Assembly: GCA_017305925.1 (NCBI GenBank)
Contig: JAFKJW010000178.1
Span: 28,514 to 92,513 of the forward strand
DNA: 64,000 bases
Reading direction: 5' to 3'
From: Hyphomicrobiales bacterium
GTDB lineage: Bacteria > Pseudomonadota > Alphaproteobacteria > Rhizobiales > Rhizobiaceae
Below are positions 16,977 to 26,389 of this stretch, one piece after another. Position 1 is the stretch's first letter. Every line of letters begins with the position of its first letter. Made by a program: the position numbers and the translations under genes. The notes below the pieces were generated by a model that saw only the letters and a program-made list of their open reading frames with translations, searched no databases and had not been told where the DNA came from.

Positions 16977-18485
16977 ATGATGGACACGGTCGGCGACGCT
17001 TCGCAGGCGCCAGCGCGGGCCGATGACGGCGAAGGACATCGGCAATCCGGAACGACGCAGCCGCCTTCTTCATATCTCGGCAGGCTGCGCCTGCTGGTGG
17101 CCTTGGACTGTCTGCTCGTGGAGGGCAGCGTCACGCGTGCGGCCAGGTGCCTGGAGCTCAGCCCTGCCGCGGTGAGCAGGATGCTCGGCCAGGCCCGGGA
17201 TCTCTACGGAGACGCCCTTCTCGTCCGTTCCGGCCGTCGCCTCGTCCCGACGCCGCTGGCGGAGGCCCTGCGCGGCAGACTGCGTGCCCTGGCCGTGGAA
17301 GCCGAGCGCATTCTGGAGGGGGACATGCCCGCGCCGGACCGGATCGGGCTGGACGATGCGGCGGTCAGGAGCTGGAGACGCGATCCGATCGTGGAGGCTC
17401 CGCCCCTCGCCATGCGGCCTGCGCTGCTTCTCGACGACCAGCCCTCGCCGGACATGCTGGCGCGGCGTCTGGCCGATGTGAGGGATGAGCGCGACCCGCG
17501 ACGCCGGCTGGCGAAGTATCTCGCGATCGTCGGCATGAAATCCGGCAACTCGCGGCCGCTCACCCAATCCGAGTCGCAGGACGCATTCGCCACGATCCTG
17601 CGCGGCGAAGCCGATCCGGCGCAGGTCGGCGCCCTGCTTCGGCTCATCAGCTACCGCGGCGAGACCGCGGCGGAGCTTGCCGGAATCGTCGCGGCGGCAA
17701 GGGATGCCTTCCGGCCCACGGGCGTGGATGGCGGCGGCGCCGATCTCGACTGGCCGGCCTATCTGTCGCCGAGATCGCTGCGGACGCCCTGGTTCGTCCA
17801 GTCCGCCATGCTCGTCGCGCATGCGGGCTACAGGGTGGCCATGCACGGCGCCCATGCCGGCGGAAAGCTCGAGCAGGCCGCGGAGGCCATGGGCATCCCC
17901 GTCGCGTTGTCGGCTCCGCAGGCCGCAGCGATGCTGTCCGCGAAAGGCATCGTCTACATGCCGCTGGCCGGGTTCGCTCCGGGCGTCCAGGCGCTGCTGT
18001 CGCTCTATTCCCTGTTCGAGGCGCGGTCCTCGATCAATTCAGCGGTCCATCTTCTCGATCCGCTTTCCGCGCGGGCGCTGTTCCTGGGCGTCACGCAGCC
18101 GGCTTATCGGGAGCTGCACAGAGACGCGGCCGCGCTGCTGGGCCACACCGACCTCTCGATCATCGCCAGCAGCCGCGACGTCGCTGAATGGATTCCCTTT
18201 CGGGCGATGACCATGCACCGGCTGGTGGAGGGACAGCCGAGCGATCTGCTCTCGAGGGCACGGCCGGAACCCCGGGCGGGCGGCGTGAACGGTTTGACCA
18301 GCCTCGAATACTGGATGGCGGTGTGGTCGGGAGCCGCGCGTGATGCCAGGGCCGTGGAGATCATAGTGTCGACGGCGGCACTCGCCTTGATGACGTTGGA
18401 GAAGGCTCCGAATGAACGGCTTCCGGCCTATCGCCGCCGGGTCAAGGCATTGTGGGACAACAGGCGCATGGCAACGGGCAGGTGA
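16977..18485 (+). CDS. LysR-type HTH fused to TrpD2-like (glycosyltransferase family 3) domain
   Basis: From the tandem ATG at 16977 the protein has 502 residues; an in-frame ATG at 16881 would add 32 low-complexity residues. Residues about 35-105 form a LysR-like winged helix-turn-helix (LLVEGSVTRAARCLELSPAAVSRML, then LLVRSGRRLVPTPLAEAL). The remainder does not look like a LysR effector domain. It resembles the anthranilate-phosphoribosyltransferase fold of the TrpD2/YbiB kind (DLDWPAYL, RVAMHGAHAGG, VYMPLAGFAPGVQALLSLY). The PRPP motif GTGGD and the KHGN motif of true TrpD are not conserved, so catalysis is doubtful. It is divergent from the siderophore operon and probably regulates it. 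Confidence 0.72.
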   Translation: MMDTVGDASQAPARADDGEGHRQSGTTQPPSSYLGRLRLLVALDCLLVEGSVTRAARCLELSPAAVSRMLGQARDLYGDALLVRSGRRLVPTPLAEALRGRLRALAVEAERILEGDMPAPDRIGLDDAAVRSWRRDPIVEAPPLAMRPALLLDDQPSPDMLARRLADVRDERDPRRRLAKYLAIVGMKSGNSRPLTQSESQDAFATILRGEADPAQVGALLRLISYRGETAAELAGIVAAARDAFRPTGVDGGGADLDWPAYLSPRSLRTPWFVQSAMLVAHAGYRVAMHGAHAGGKLEQAAEAMGIPVALSAPQAAAMLSAKGIVYMPLAGFAPGVQALLSLYSLFEARSSINSAVHLLDPLSARALFLGVTQPAYRELHRDAAALLGHTDLSIIASSRDVAEWIPFRAMTMHRLVEGQPSDLLSRARPEPRAGGVNGLTSLEYWMAVWSGAARDARAVEIIVSTAALALMTLEKAPNERLPAYRRRVKALWDNRRMATGR

Positions 18486-18543
18486 TTTCGCCCGTCTCGC
18501 ACGGGGCCGGCGCGGAAATGGCCGGGCTCGGGAACGAAAAGTC

Positions 18544-20199
18544 TCAGCCTGGCCTGGACGTCTTTTTCTCTCTGTCGAGCAGCCGGGTAAGCCAGTCCGG
18601 ATCCATCTCGGGGACCGACGAAAGCAGCAGCTCCGTATAAGCCGGATGGGGAGGCGACAGCACTTCCGATTTCAGCCCCTGCTGCACGACCCTGCCCTGG
18701 CACATGACGACGACATGGTCGGAGATCGCCCTGACAGTGGCGATGTCGTGGGTAATGAACAGGTAGGACACCTCCGTCTCCCTCTGAAGACGCATCAGCA
18801 GGGTCAGGATTTCCTCCTGCACGATCTGGTCGAGGGCCGAAGTGACCTCGTCGCAGATGATGAGCGTCGGATCGGCGGCGAGCGCCCGGGCGATGGAAAT
18901 GCGCTGCTTCTGTCCTCCCGACAGCTCGCCCGGCAGGCGGTCGACGTAACGTTCGTCCAGCTCGATCATTTCGAGCAGCTCGACCACCCTTCGGTCGCGC
19001 GCCTTGCCGGTGATGCCGAGATAGAGTTCGAGCGGCCTGCCGATGATTTCGCCGATCCGCTGTCGCGGATTGAGAGCGGTGTCCGCCGACTGATAGATCA
19101 TCTGGATCTTTCTCAGCGTCTCCCTGTCGCGTCCGGCGAGCGCCCTGGACAAGGGCTTGCCCTCGAAGAGGACCTCGCCCTTTGAGGGAGCCAGGAGCCC
19201 GGTAATGACGCGCGCCAGCGTCGACTTGCCGGAGCCGCTCTCCCCTACCACCGACAGGGTCCGTCCGCGTGGCAGATCGATGCTGACGTCGTCCAGGACG
19301 GGAACCGTCCCGTAGGCGGCACTGACGCCCCGCATCCGAAGCAGGACGTCACCGCCGGGCTCCTCGGCCTTGCGGAGCTTGCGCACCGCCCAAAGGCTCC
19401 TCGTGTACGCCTGCTTCGGCGCGGTCAGGATTTCGCGGGTCGGCGCCTCCTCGACCACGAGGCCGTGGCGCAGCACCATGATGCGGTGCGCCATCTGCGC
19501 GACGACCGCGAGGTCGTGGGTGATGTAGATGGCGGCTGTGTTGAACCGCTCGACGATGTCACGCATGGCCGCCAGCACCTCCACCTGGGTGGTGACATCG
19601 AGCGCCGTCGTCGGCTCGTCGAAGACGATCAGCTCGGGGCGGCAGGACATGGCCATGGCCGTCATGGCGCGCTGCAACTGCCCGCCCGATACCTGATGCG
19701 GATAGCGTTCGCCGATGCTGTCCGGCTGGGGAAGGTGGAGCATGCGAAACAGATTGCGGGCATCGGCCTCCGCGTCGCTGCGGGACATGATCCCGTGATC
19801 GACGGCCGTCTCGACGGTCTGGTCGATAATCTTTTGCGCCGGGTTGAAGGACGCGGCCGCGCTCTGCGCCACATAGGCGATGCGCGAGCCCATGATGGCG
19901 CGCCTCGCAGCTTCGCTCGTCTTGAGAAGGTCGAGGCCGTCGAAAGCGACGGAGCCGGACACGAACCGGCAGCCGGGGCGCACATACCCCATCGCCGCCA
20001 GCCCCAGGGTCGACTTGCCTGCGCCGGATTCGCCGACGAGTCCCAGAACCTCTCCGGACCTCAAGGTCAGATCGATACCTTTGACGATGGGATGCCAGAC
20101 GTCGTTCGATTCTCCCTCTATCTTGAGATCGCGGATCTCCAGGAGGGTCCTGCCTTTTATGCGCGACCTTTCGGCGCCTTTCCGGGGGTTACTGCTCAT
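18544..20199 (-). CDS. Peptide/opine ABC transporter ATPase, fused DppD-DppF type
   Basis: This 551-residue protein contains two nucleotide-binding domains. The first has Walker A GESGAGKST, signature VSGGQLQR and Walker B LIVFDEP. The second has GESGSGKST, LSGGQKQR and LIICDEV. Fused ATPases are common in alphaproteobacterial Dpp/Opp/Gsi-type importers. It overlaps the upstream permease by 11 bases and is the last gene of a five-gene operon. It faces the fusion regulator convergently with 58 bases between them. Confidence 0.92.
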   Translation of the reverse strand: MSSNPRKGAERSRIKGRTLLEIRDLKIEGESNDVWHPIVKGIDLTLRSGEVLGLVGESGAGKSTLGLAAMGYVRPGCRFVSGSVAFDGLDLLKTSEAARRAIMGSRIAYVAQSAAASFNPAQKIIDQTVETAVDHGIMSRSDAEADARNLFRMLHLPQPDSIGERYPHQVSGGQLQRAMTAMAMSCRPELIVFDEPTTALDVTTQVEVLAAMRDIVERFNTAAIYITHDLAVVAQMAHRIMVLRHGLVVEEAPTREILTAPKQAYTRSLWAVRKLRKAEEPGGDVLLRMRGVSAAYGTVPVLDDVSIDLPRGRTLSVVGESGSGKSTLARVITGLLAPSKGEVLFEGKPLSRALAGRDRETLRKIQMIYQSADTALNPRQRIGEIIGRPLELYLGITGKARDRRVVELLEMIELDERYVDRLPGELSGGQKQRISIARALAADPTLIICDEVTSALDQIVQEEILTLLMRLQRETEVSYLFITHDIATVRAISDHVVVMCQGRVVQQGLKSEVLSPPHPAYTELLLSSVPEMDPDWLTRLLDREKKTSRPG

Positions 20200-21073
20200 C
20201 GCGAAGCCCGCTCGTTCGGTAGAGGAGCCAGTCGACGAGGAAATTGACGGCCACGGTCAGGAGAACGATGGCGCCGGCGGCATAGAGCGGCGTCAGGTTG
20301 CCGTAGGTTATGAGCGACTTGTTCTCCGCCACCATGGAGCCCCAGTCGGCCGTGGGCGGCTGGATGCCGACGCCGAGGAACGACAGGGCCGAGATCGTCA
20401 GGAACACAAAGCAGAACCGCAGGCCGAACTCGGTGACGAGCGGCGCAAGGATGTTGGGGATGATCTCCTTGAAGACGATCCAGCCGGTGCCTTCACCGCG
20501 CAGCCTGGCCGCTTCCACGAAATCCATGACCACGACGTTCATGGCGGCCGCGCGGCTCAGCCTGAACACGCGGGTCGCATCGAGCAGCGCCAGAATGACG
20601 ATGAGATTGAGCATACCCTTGCCGAAGATAGCCAGGAGCATAAGGGCAAAGATGAGGGCCGGCATCGCCAGAAGCGCGTCGGCTATGCGCGACATGACCT
20701 GATCGAACCAGCCACGGTTCAGCGCGGCGAGCACGCCGACGGCAATGCCGATGAAGAAGGAAATGATCGTCGCCACGAGAGCCACACCGATCGTGTTGCG
20801 GGCGCCGTAGATCAGCCGCGAGAAGATGTCCCGGCCGATCTGATCGGTGCCGAGCAGGAAGTCGGCATGCCAGCCGCCCGGCATGTATCCCTTGCCGACG
20901 ATTTCCGCCTCGCCATGCGGAGCGATCAAAGGCGCGAAGATCGCGCAGAAGGCATAGATCGCGATCACGATCATGGCGAACCAGGCGCTCAAAGGCGCCT
21001 TGGAAAGTTCGCGCCGCACCGCGGCGAAGCGACCGCGGCGTGCCCTGGGCGATTTGGGATGGCCGGCGGTCAT
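20189..21073 (-). CDS. Peptide/opine ABC transporter permease, DppC type
   Basis: This 294-residue permease has an N-terminal extension, a first helix (FAMIVIAIYAFCAIFAP) and the DppC mark FLLGTDQIGRDIFSRLIYGAR. The EAA region is FVEAARLRGEG. It overlaps DppB by four bases and the ATPase by 11. It partners the product of 21070-22041 in the inner membrane. Confidence 0.92.
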   Translation of the reverse strand: MTAGHPKSPRARRGRFAAVRRELSKAPLSAWFAMIVIAIYAFCAIFAPLIAPHGEAEIVGKGYMPGGWHADFLLGTDQIGRDIFSRLIYGARNTIGVALVATIISFFIGIAVGVLAALNRGWFDQVMSRIADALLAMPALIFALMLLAIFGKGMLNLIVILALLDATRVFRLSRAAAMNVVVMDFVEAARLRGEGTGWIVFKEIIPNILAPLVTEFGLRFCFVFLTISALSFLGVGIQPPTADWGSMVAENKSLITYGNLTPLYAAGAIVLLTVAVNFLVDWLLYRTSGLRDEQ

Positions 21074-22041
21074 TTCGGATGCAGCAGCCGGGGGTTGGTG
21101 ACGACGCCGATCACGTCGGCGATGAGGTTGAGCACTATATAGGTGACCGCGAAGATGAGCGTGCAGCCCTGAACCACCGGCACGTCCCGGCTCGAAACCG
21201 CGTCGACCATCAGCTGGCCGATGCCGGGATAGACGAAGACGACCTCGACCACCACCACGCCCACCACCAGATAGGCGAGGCTGAAGGCAATGACCGTGAC
21301 GATCGGTCCCCAGGCGTTCGGCAGGGCATGGCGCAGGATGATCATGGCGGGCGAAATGCCCTTGAGACGCGCCATCTCTATATGCGGGCTGGCGAGCAGA
21401 TTGATGATCGCGGCGCGCGTCATGCGCATCATGTAGGCTACCGTCACCAGCATCAGCGTAACCGCCGGCAGGACGGCCCGGTATACATGCTCCCAGAACG
21501 GCGTGGACGGGTCGATCGTGGAGAGCGAGTAGAACCAGCGGTACTTGATGGCGAACAACACCATCAGCACATATGCGACAAAGAACTCCGGCATCGCGAT
21601 GGTGGTCAGCGTCGTGGCATTGACGATGCGATCGAACCAGCCGTTGCGGTAGAGCGCGGTCAGGACGCCGAGAAAGAGCGCCAGCGGCACGGCCACGATC
21701 GCCGTCATGATCGCCAGGAAGAACGTGTTGTAGAGGCGCGGCGCGATCACGTCGGCCACGCTGCGCTTAACGCTGCCGCCGACCCCGGCATAGGAATAGC
21801 CGAAATCGCCCTGCAGGGCATGGGCGACCCATTCGAAGTAGCGGATATAGGCCGGCCGATCGAGACCGAGCGCGTGATTGAATGCGGCGATCGTTTCGGG
21901 CGTCGCACTCTGTCCGAGGACGGTCTCGGCAAATCCGCCGGGCAGCATGGCCAGGGACGAAAAGATGATGACCGATACCAGGAACAGGGTCAGCAGACTC
22001 AGCCCCATGCGCTGCAGGGCCGTGCGGAGGACAGGGTGCAT
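21070..22041 (-). CDS. Peptide/opine ABC transporter permease, DppB type
   Basis: This 323-residue permease begins with a membrane helix (MGLSLLTLFLVSVIIFSSL) and ends with the DppB pattern VVVVEVVFVYPGIGQLMVDAV. The EAA-like loop is EMARLKGISPAMIILRHALPNA. It follows the binding-protein gene after 125 bases, in which I see no gene, and overlaps DppC by four bases. Confidence 0.92.
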   Translation of the reverse strand: MHPVLRTALQRMGLSLLTLFLVSVIIFSSLAMLPGGFAETVLGQSATPETIAAFNHALGLDRPAYIRYFEWVAHALQGDFGYSYAGVGGSVKRSVADVIAPRLYNTFFLAIMTAIVAVPLALFLGVLTALYRNGWFDRIVNATTLTTIAMPEFFVAYVLMVLFAIKYRWFYSLSTIDPSTPFWEHVYRAVLPAVTLMLVTVAYMMRMTRAAIINLLASPHIEMARLKGISPAMIILRHALPNAWGPIVTVIAFSLAYLVVGVVVVEVVFVYPGIGQLMVDAVSSRDVPVVQGCTLIFAVTYIVLNLIADVIGVVTNPRLLHPK

Positions 22042-22166
22042 CAGCCTCTACTCGCCCGATGCCTGAAGCAATCTGCGGCCATCCGCTTTTCCACCATGTC
22101 CGACCTCGATTACACCGTCGTGAAGGGCCGCACGCCGGCGATGAACCACCGTGCGGCCCGCGTGGC

Positions 22167-23762
22167 TCAATCGGCGAACCACCAGCGATGATAGGCCCGT
22201 CCGCCGTCGAGCTGCCATTCCGAAGACATGTTCGCCTGATGCTGCACCCGATCGCTGCGCGCGGTGAGGAAGCTCTGGAAGAACGCGACGATCGTCCCGC
22301 CGTCGTCCCTGCAAAGCTGCTGCATCTCCTTGTACATGGCGGCACGCTTCTGTTCGTCCAGTTCGCCTTTCGCCTCCAGGAGGAGCTTCTGGAAGCGGTC
22401 GTTGTCCCATCTCGTGACGTTCCAGTCCGCGCCTTTCCGGAAGAAGGTCGAGAACACCATGTCGGGGGTCATGCGCTGCCCGTAATTGCCGCCGGCGAAC
22501 GGCTTCTTGCCCCACACGTTCGACCAGTAGGAATCGGTCGGCTCGTTGACGACGTCGATCTTGATACCCGCCTTCTGCGCGCTCTGCTGGTAGATGTTGC
22601 CGATATCCACACCGCTCTCATAGACGGCATCGCTCAGGGACAGGCTGACGGCGAGGTTCTCCGCGCCGGCCTTCTTGAGGTGGAACCTGGCCTTGTCCGG
22701 ATCGTATTCCCGCTGCTCCAGCTGGGCGTAGTAGAGGATGTTGGACGCGATGGGATGATCGTTGCCGAGCGTGCCATATCCCAACGCGATCTTTTCCAGG
22801 ACCGCCCGCCTGTCCAGGGCGTATTTCAGCGCCAGCCTTACGTCGAGATCGTTGAAGGGTGCCGCGGAGCAGTCCATGTCGAGGGTGACCTGCGTGCCGC
22901 TCGGCACCTCGTCTATGACGATGTTGGGCGCGCTCTTGAGCATGTCGAGGACCTTCGGATCCGGACGGTCGATGGCGTCGACGAGGCCGCTCACCAGGCT
23001 GTTCATGCGCGCGGTGACGTCGTTGATGCCGAGAAGCTGTATCTCGTCGAAATAGGTCTCGCGGTGATACTTGTCGTTGCGGGTGAAGCTCGCCTGGACG
23101 CCGGGCTGAAACGAAACGAGCTTGTACGGCCCGGCACCAATTCCCGACGTCGCGTCCACCTTGCCGGAACCGTCGCTCGGCATGATCGGGAGGTGATAGT
23201 CCGCGACGATGGCGGGCAGGTCGGCTGTGCCCACCTTCATCGTGATGACGACGACGTCGCTTCCGTCCGTCTTCACGGCCTCCACGTCGGCGAGCAGTCC
23301 CTTCGCGCCCGACTTCGAATCGGCGCTGAGATGGTGGTTGATGGAGGCCACGACGTCGTCGGACGTGAGCGATTTGCCGTTGTGGAATTCCTGCCCCTTC
23401 TGCAGCTTGAAGCGCCAGGTCTTCGCATCCGGGGTCGCCTCCCAGGATTCCGCGGAGTCGGGTCCGATCTTGTTGTCCGGCGTCACTTCGGTGAGATACG
23501 TGCCCCATATATGCGGGGCCTGGATGGCGAAGAGGCCGAGCGCCTGGCCGGGATCGAGCGTATCCGTCGTGTTGGCGTCGCCGACCCCGGCGCGGAATGT
23601 CCCGCCCTTCTTGGGTGTCGCGGCCTTCACCTGCGTGGTCCACAGGGCGATCGCCGAGGGCACGGTGAGCCCCAGTGCGAGCGCGCCCTGCATGAACTGG
23701 CGCCGCGACAGGGAGCCTTTCTTGCCCTGGGAGACGAGAGTGGAGAGGTGCTTGTCTTTCAT
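22167..23762 (-). CDS. Peptide/opine-type substrate-binding protein (family 5, Tat signal)
   Basis: This 531-residue extracellular solute-binding protein of family 5 captures peptides, opines or similar compounds. A twin-arginine motif SRRQFM is at residues 19-24, followed by a hydrophobic stretch ending near VKA. The start at 23762 follows an AAGGGGA ribosome site. It stands between an oxidoreductase gene and the two permeases, which suggests that the imported compound is the oxidoreductase's substrate. Confidence 0.9.
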   Translation of the reverse strand: MKDKHLSTLVSQGKKGSLSRRQFMQGALALGLTVPSAIALWTTQVKAATPKKGGTFRAGVGDANTTDTLDPGQALGLFAIQAPHIWGTYLTEVTPDNKIGPDSAESWEATPDAKTWRFKLQKGQEFHNGKSLTSDDVVASINHHLSADSKSGAKGLLADVEAVKTDGSDVVVITMKVGTADLPAIVADYHLPIMPSDGSGKVDATSGIGAGPYKLVSFQPGVQASFTRNDKYHRETYFDEIQLLGINDVTARMNSLVSGLVDAIDRPDPKVLDMLKSAPNIVIDEVPSGTQVTLDMDCSAAPFNDLDVRLALKYALDRRAVLEKIALGYGTLGNDHPIASNILYYAQLEQREYDPDKARFHLKKAGAENLAVSLSLSDAVYESGVDIGNIYQQSAQKAGIKIDVVNEPTDSYWSNVWGKKPFAGGNYGQRMTPDMVFSTFFRKGADWNVTRWDNDRFQKLLLEAKGELDEQKRAAMYKEMQQLCRDDGGTIVAFFQSFLTARSDRVQHQANMSSEWQLDGGRAYHRWWFAD

Positions 23763-23835
23763 CTGTTCATTCCCCTTTTGATGTTCCGTTTCGGTTCGCA
23801 CTGCCGAACCGTTCCGTTGCTGCGTGGGCCCGGCC

Positions 23836-25875
23836 TCAAAAGTCCTTGCAGAGGCGCAGAGAATCGAAAATCGCTGCATGGACGTTGCGGCTGGCGACGG
23901 CGTCTCCAACGCGGAAGAGCATGAACTCGCCTTCGGGATTGAGCTGAAGGGCCTGCGGGGCGCCCTCCAGCAAAGCGTCCTGATCGGTCACGCCGTCATT
24001 GCGCGAGCAGGGACGGCAGTCCTGGTAGACCTCGTCGACCGGCAGCGTTCCATGCTCGACGATGACGTGATCCACCAGGCGCGCGATGTCGGGACCGCCA
24101 TACTCGTTGGAGAAGGTGACCTTGAGCTTGTTGCCCTCCCGTTCAATGCGCTTGATCCGCGAGTCCGGCGTGATCGTCACGCCCTTGCGGTAGAAATGCT
24201 CCAGGAAGATCGAGAAGTTCTGCGACGCCATGTCGTAGGCGGCGGCCCTGTCGGGCGTCACGTACTCCACCTTCGTGCCGGGCTGCCCGGCCAGATAGTC
24301 CGCGCATGAGGGTGCCGGCGGCTGGCCGTTGTCGTCATAGACGAGAATGTCGCCGGAGAGAGGCCGCCCGGTCAGGGCATCCCAGACGCTTTGGGCCATC
24401 TCGCCGCCGGGCACCAGATCGGTGTCCGGAACGCCGCCCGTGGCGACGACGACGATATCGGGCTTCAGCTCCCGTATTTCGGCCAATCCGGCCATGGTGT
24501 TCCAGCGAATGTCGACTCCCAGCGCCTCCAGCCGCTCACCGTACCAGTCGACGATGCCGATGATGTCGCGGCGCCAGCCTGCCAGCGAGGCTATCCTTAT
24601 CTGGCCGCCCAGTTTGTTCCCGGCTTCGAAAAGGGTCACCCGATGCCCGCGCTCGGCGCTCACGCGGGCAGCCTCCAGCCCGGCCGGCCCGCCGCCGACG
24701 ACGGCGATCTTCTTCAGCGGCCCGGCCGTTCGCCCGATGACATGCGGCATCGTGGCTTCGCGCCCGGTCGCCACATTGTGGAGGCACAACGCGTCCAGAC
24801 CCTGCGACACGCGGTCGAGGCAGTAGCTCGCGCCCACGCAGGGACGGATTTCGTGTTCCCTCTTCTCCTCGATCTTGCGCACTATATGCGGATCGGCGAT
24901 GTGCGCGCGGGTCAGCCCCACGAGGTCGAGGATCCCCTCGGTGATCGCGTGCCGCGCCGTGGCGACATCGGCGATCCGGCAGGCATGGATGAGCGGCGTC
25001 CTGACATGCTTGCGGAACTCGGCCACTTGCGACAGCCAGGGAGCAAGCGGCGACCACATGCCCGGTATCTGTCTGGCAAGGGCGTAATGGCTCTCGATAT
25101 GGCCGAAATTGACGGTCATGTAGTCCACGAGGCCGGCCTCGGATATGATCTGCGCGGCCTCGATGCCTTCCGACAGACCGTGGCCCCGATCCCAATCCTC
25201 GTTCGCGCCCAGCCGGATCCCGACGATGTAGTCGTCGCCCACGGCGGCGCGGACTTCCTCGAGCATTTCGAGCGTAAAGCGAACCCGGTTGCGCAACGAG
25301 CCGCCATATTCGTCGCTCCGGAAATTGGTGGCGGGGGACAGAAACTGCCCCGGCAGATGCCCGTGGGACAGGATCTCGACGCCGTCGAGGCCGCCCCGCC
25401 TGCACCGGTCGGCGGCGGCCGCATAGGCGAGGAGAACCCTTTTTATGTCGTACTGATCCATCGAGCGGGGGATCGCGCGATGACTCGGCTCCTTGACCCT
25501 CGAGGGAGCAACCACGGGAAGCCAATTGCCAGCGTTCCACGTGGTGCGGTTGCCAAGGTGCGATATCTGACAGACGAGGCCGCATCGATGGCGGTGAATG
25601 CGCTCCGAGAACTCCTGGAAATACGGAATGATGTCGTCGCTGCTGACGTCGATCTGTCCGAAGACCGAGGGCGTGTCCTTGGAAATGAAGGAGGAGCCGC
25701 CGAACATCGTCATGCCGATGCCGCCCCTGGCCTTCTCTTCATGATACAGCTGGTAGCGGAGCTTGGGCTTTCCATCCTCGACGTAGTTCGGGGCGTGCGG
25801 TGTGCTGACGACCCGATTTTTCAGTCGAAGAGCCTTCAGTTGAAAAGGCTGAAGGAGCGGATCTGCGGCTTGCAC
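23836..25875 (-). CDS. OYE-family FMN/Fe-S/FAD oxidoreductase (dienoyl-CoA reductase/N-methylproline demethylase-like)
   Basis: This 679-residue protein has an FMN-binding TIM barrel (about 1-340; FLSPATNFRSDEYGGSLRNR), an iron-sulfur segment and an NAD(P)/FAD domain (GGGPAG at 394-399). The Fe-S segment has Cys346, Cys352 and Cys364; the place of the fourth cysteine in trimethylamine dehydrogenase is Ala349. The GTG start at 25875 follows GGTGAG. Family members reduce enones or oxidatively demethylate secondary and tertiary amines, including stachydrine-derived N-methylproline. As first gene of the transporter operon it probably processes the imported compound. Confidence 0.85.
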   Translation of the reverse strand: MQAADPLLQPFQLKALRLKNRVVSTPHAPNYVEDGKPKLRYQLYHEEKARGGIGMTMFGGSSFISKDTPSVFGQIDVSSDDIIPYFQEFSERIHRHRCGLVCQISHLGNRTTWNAGNWLPVVAPSRVKEPSHRAIPRSMDQYDIKRVLLAYAAAADRCRRGGLDGVEILSHGHLPGQFLSPATNFRSDEYGGSLRNRVRFTLEMLEEVRAAVGDDYIVGIRLGANEDWDRGHGLSEGIEAAQIISEAGLVDYMTVNFGHIESHYALARQIPGMWSPLAPWLSQVAEFRKHVRTPLIHACRIADVATARHAITEGILDLVGLTRAHIADPHIVRKIEEKREHEIRPCVGASYCLDRVSQGLDALCLHNVATGREATMPHVIGRTAGPLKKIAVVGGGPAGLEAARVSAERGHRVTLFEAGNKLGGQIRIASLAGWRRDIIGIVDWYGERLEALGVDIRWNTMAGLAEIRELKPDIVVVATGGVPDTDLVPGGEMAQSVWDALTGRPLSGDILVYDDNGQPPAPSCADYLAGQPGTKVEYVTPDRAAAYDMASQNFSIFLEHFYRKGVTITPDSRIKRIEREGNKLKVTFSNEYGGPDIARLVDHVIVEHGTLPVDEVYQDCRPCSRNDGVTDQDALLEGAPQALQLNPEGEFMLFRVGDAVASRNVHAAIFDSLRLCKDF

Positions 25876-26389
25876 TTTCTCACCATAGGTTCAGGTACGG
25901 GGAAAAGCTGGCGGTCTTCTGTTGTCCGGCGTCTGCGGCGCGCCGCCGGTAAGCTGGTTGGAATCCTTGACGGATGCGGCACGCCTTCCGCCGCGGAGAG
26001 ATGCGCCGACGGAGCGAACGCGATTTCGCGATCCCGTGCCGGGCGGCGATATGTCGGGGACCATGCCTCCCGCCGCCGGAATGCCGCTTCCGACGAATGC
26101 AGGAGTTCAGGCCGGCTCGTCGCATCATTCGCGCGGGCAGCAGCCTGGATGATCCGGGTGGCGACGGTCATCTCCCGCCCGGATCGAGCACGTTCGGGAT
26201 CGAGAAACGCCTCTGCATTCCGTTGCCTCCTCCCCTTGCAATCGTTAGAATGTAAATTGTAGACAATCTACGAGTCAAGTGACTTCCCGGTGAAGTCGGC
26301 GCTCACAACACCCATGCAGACGCCTCAAGCGTGGAATTTCACCCGTGTCGCGACGACTGCGCAGGAGCCTGCTTCAAGGGGCCACCACC
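25876..26389. other. 514-base divergent intergenic region
   Basis: This gap separates two divergent paralogous oxidoreductase genes. I find no gene I can support: the open frames in it (for example minus strand 25836-26171) lack recognisable domains. The segment 26230-26290 is more AT-rich and holds a clear inverted repeat, so the promoters probably lie there. That leaves a leader of up to about 350 bases in front of the minus-strand gene. Confidence 0.6.
26256..26267. promoter_or_regulatory. Putative GntR/FCD operator
   Basis: ATTGTAGACAAT is a perfect inverted repeat (ATTGT-AG-ACAAT), overlapped by GTAGACAATCTAC (26259-26271). Short repeats of the TTGTnnACAA kind are typical of FadR-type GntR regulators. 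A GntR gene lies downstream at 28599. Confidence 0.58.

Noticed and set aside
19880..21142. Long plus-strand open frame (420 codons) antisense to the Dpp genes
   Set aside because: Its composition is rich in Asp/His/Arg/Glu repeats typical of antisense high-GC DNA, and it has no domain similarity.
26238..26250. CAATCGTT resembling a family B operator half-site
   Set aside because: Only one arm matches (CAATCGTTAGAA) and no palindrome or associated sugar gene is present.
25836..26255. Small open frames in the divergent spacer 25876-26389
   Set aside because: Proteins on both strands are arginine-rich without recognisable motif or good ribosome sites; I treat the region as leader and promoter.
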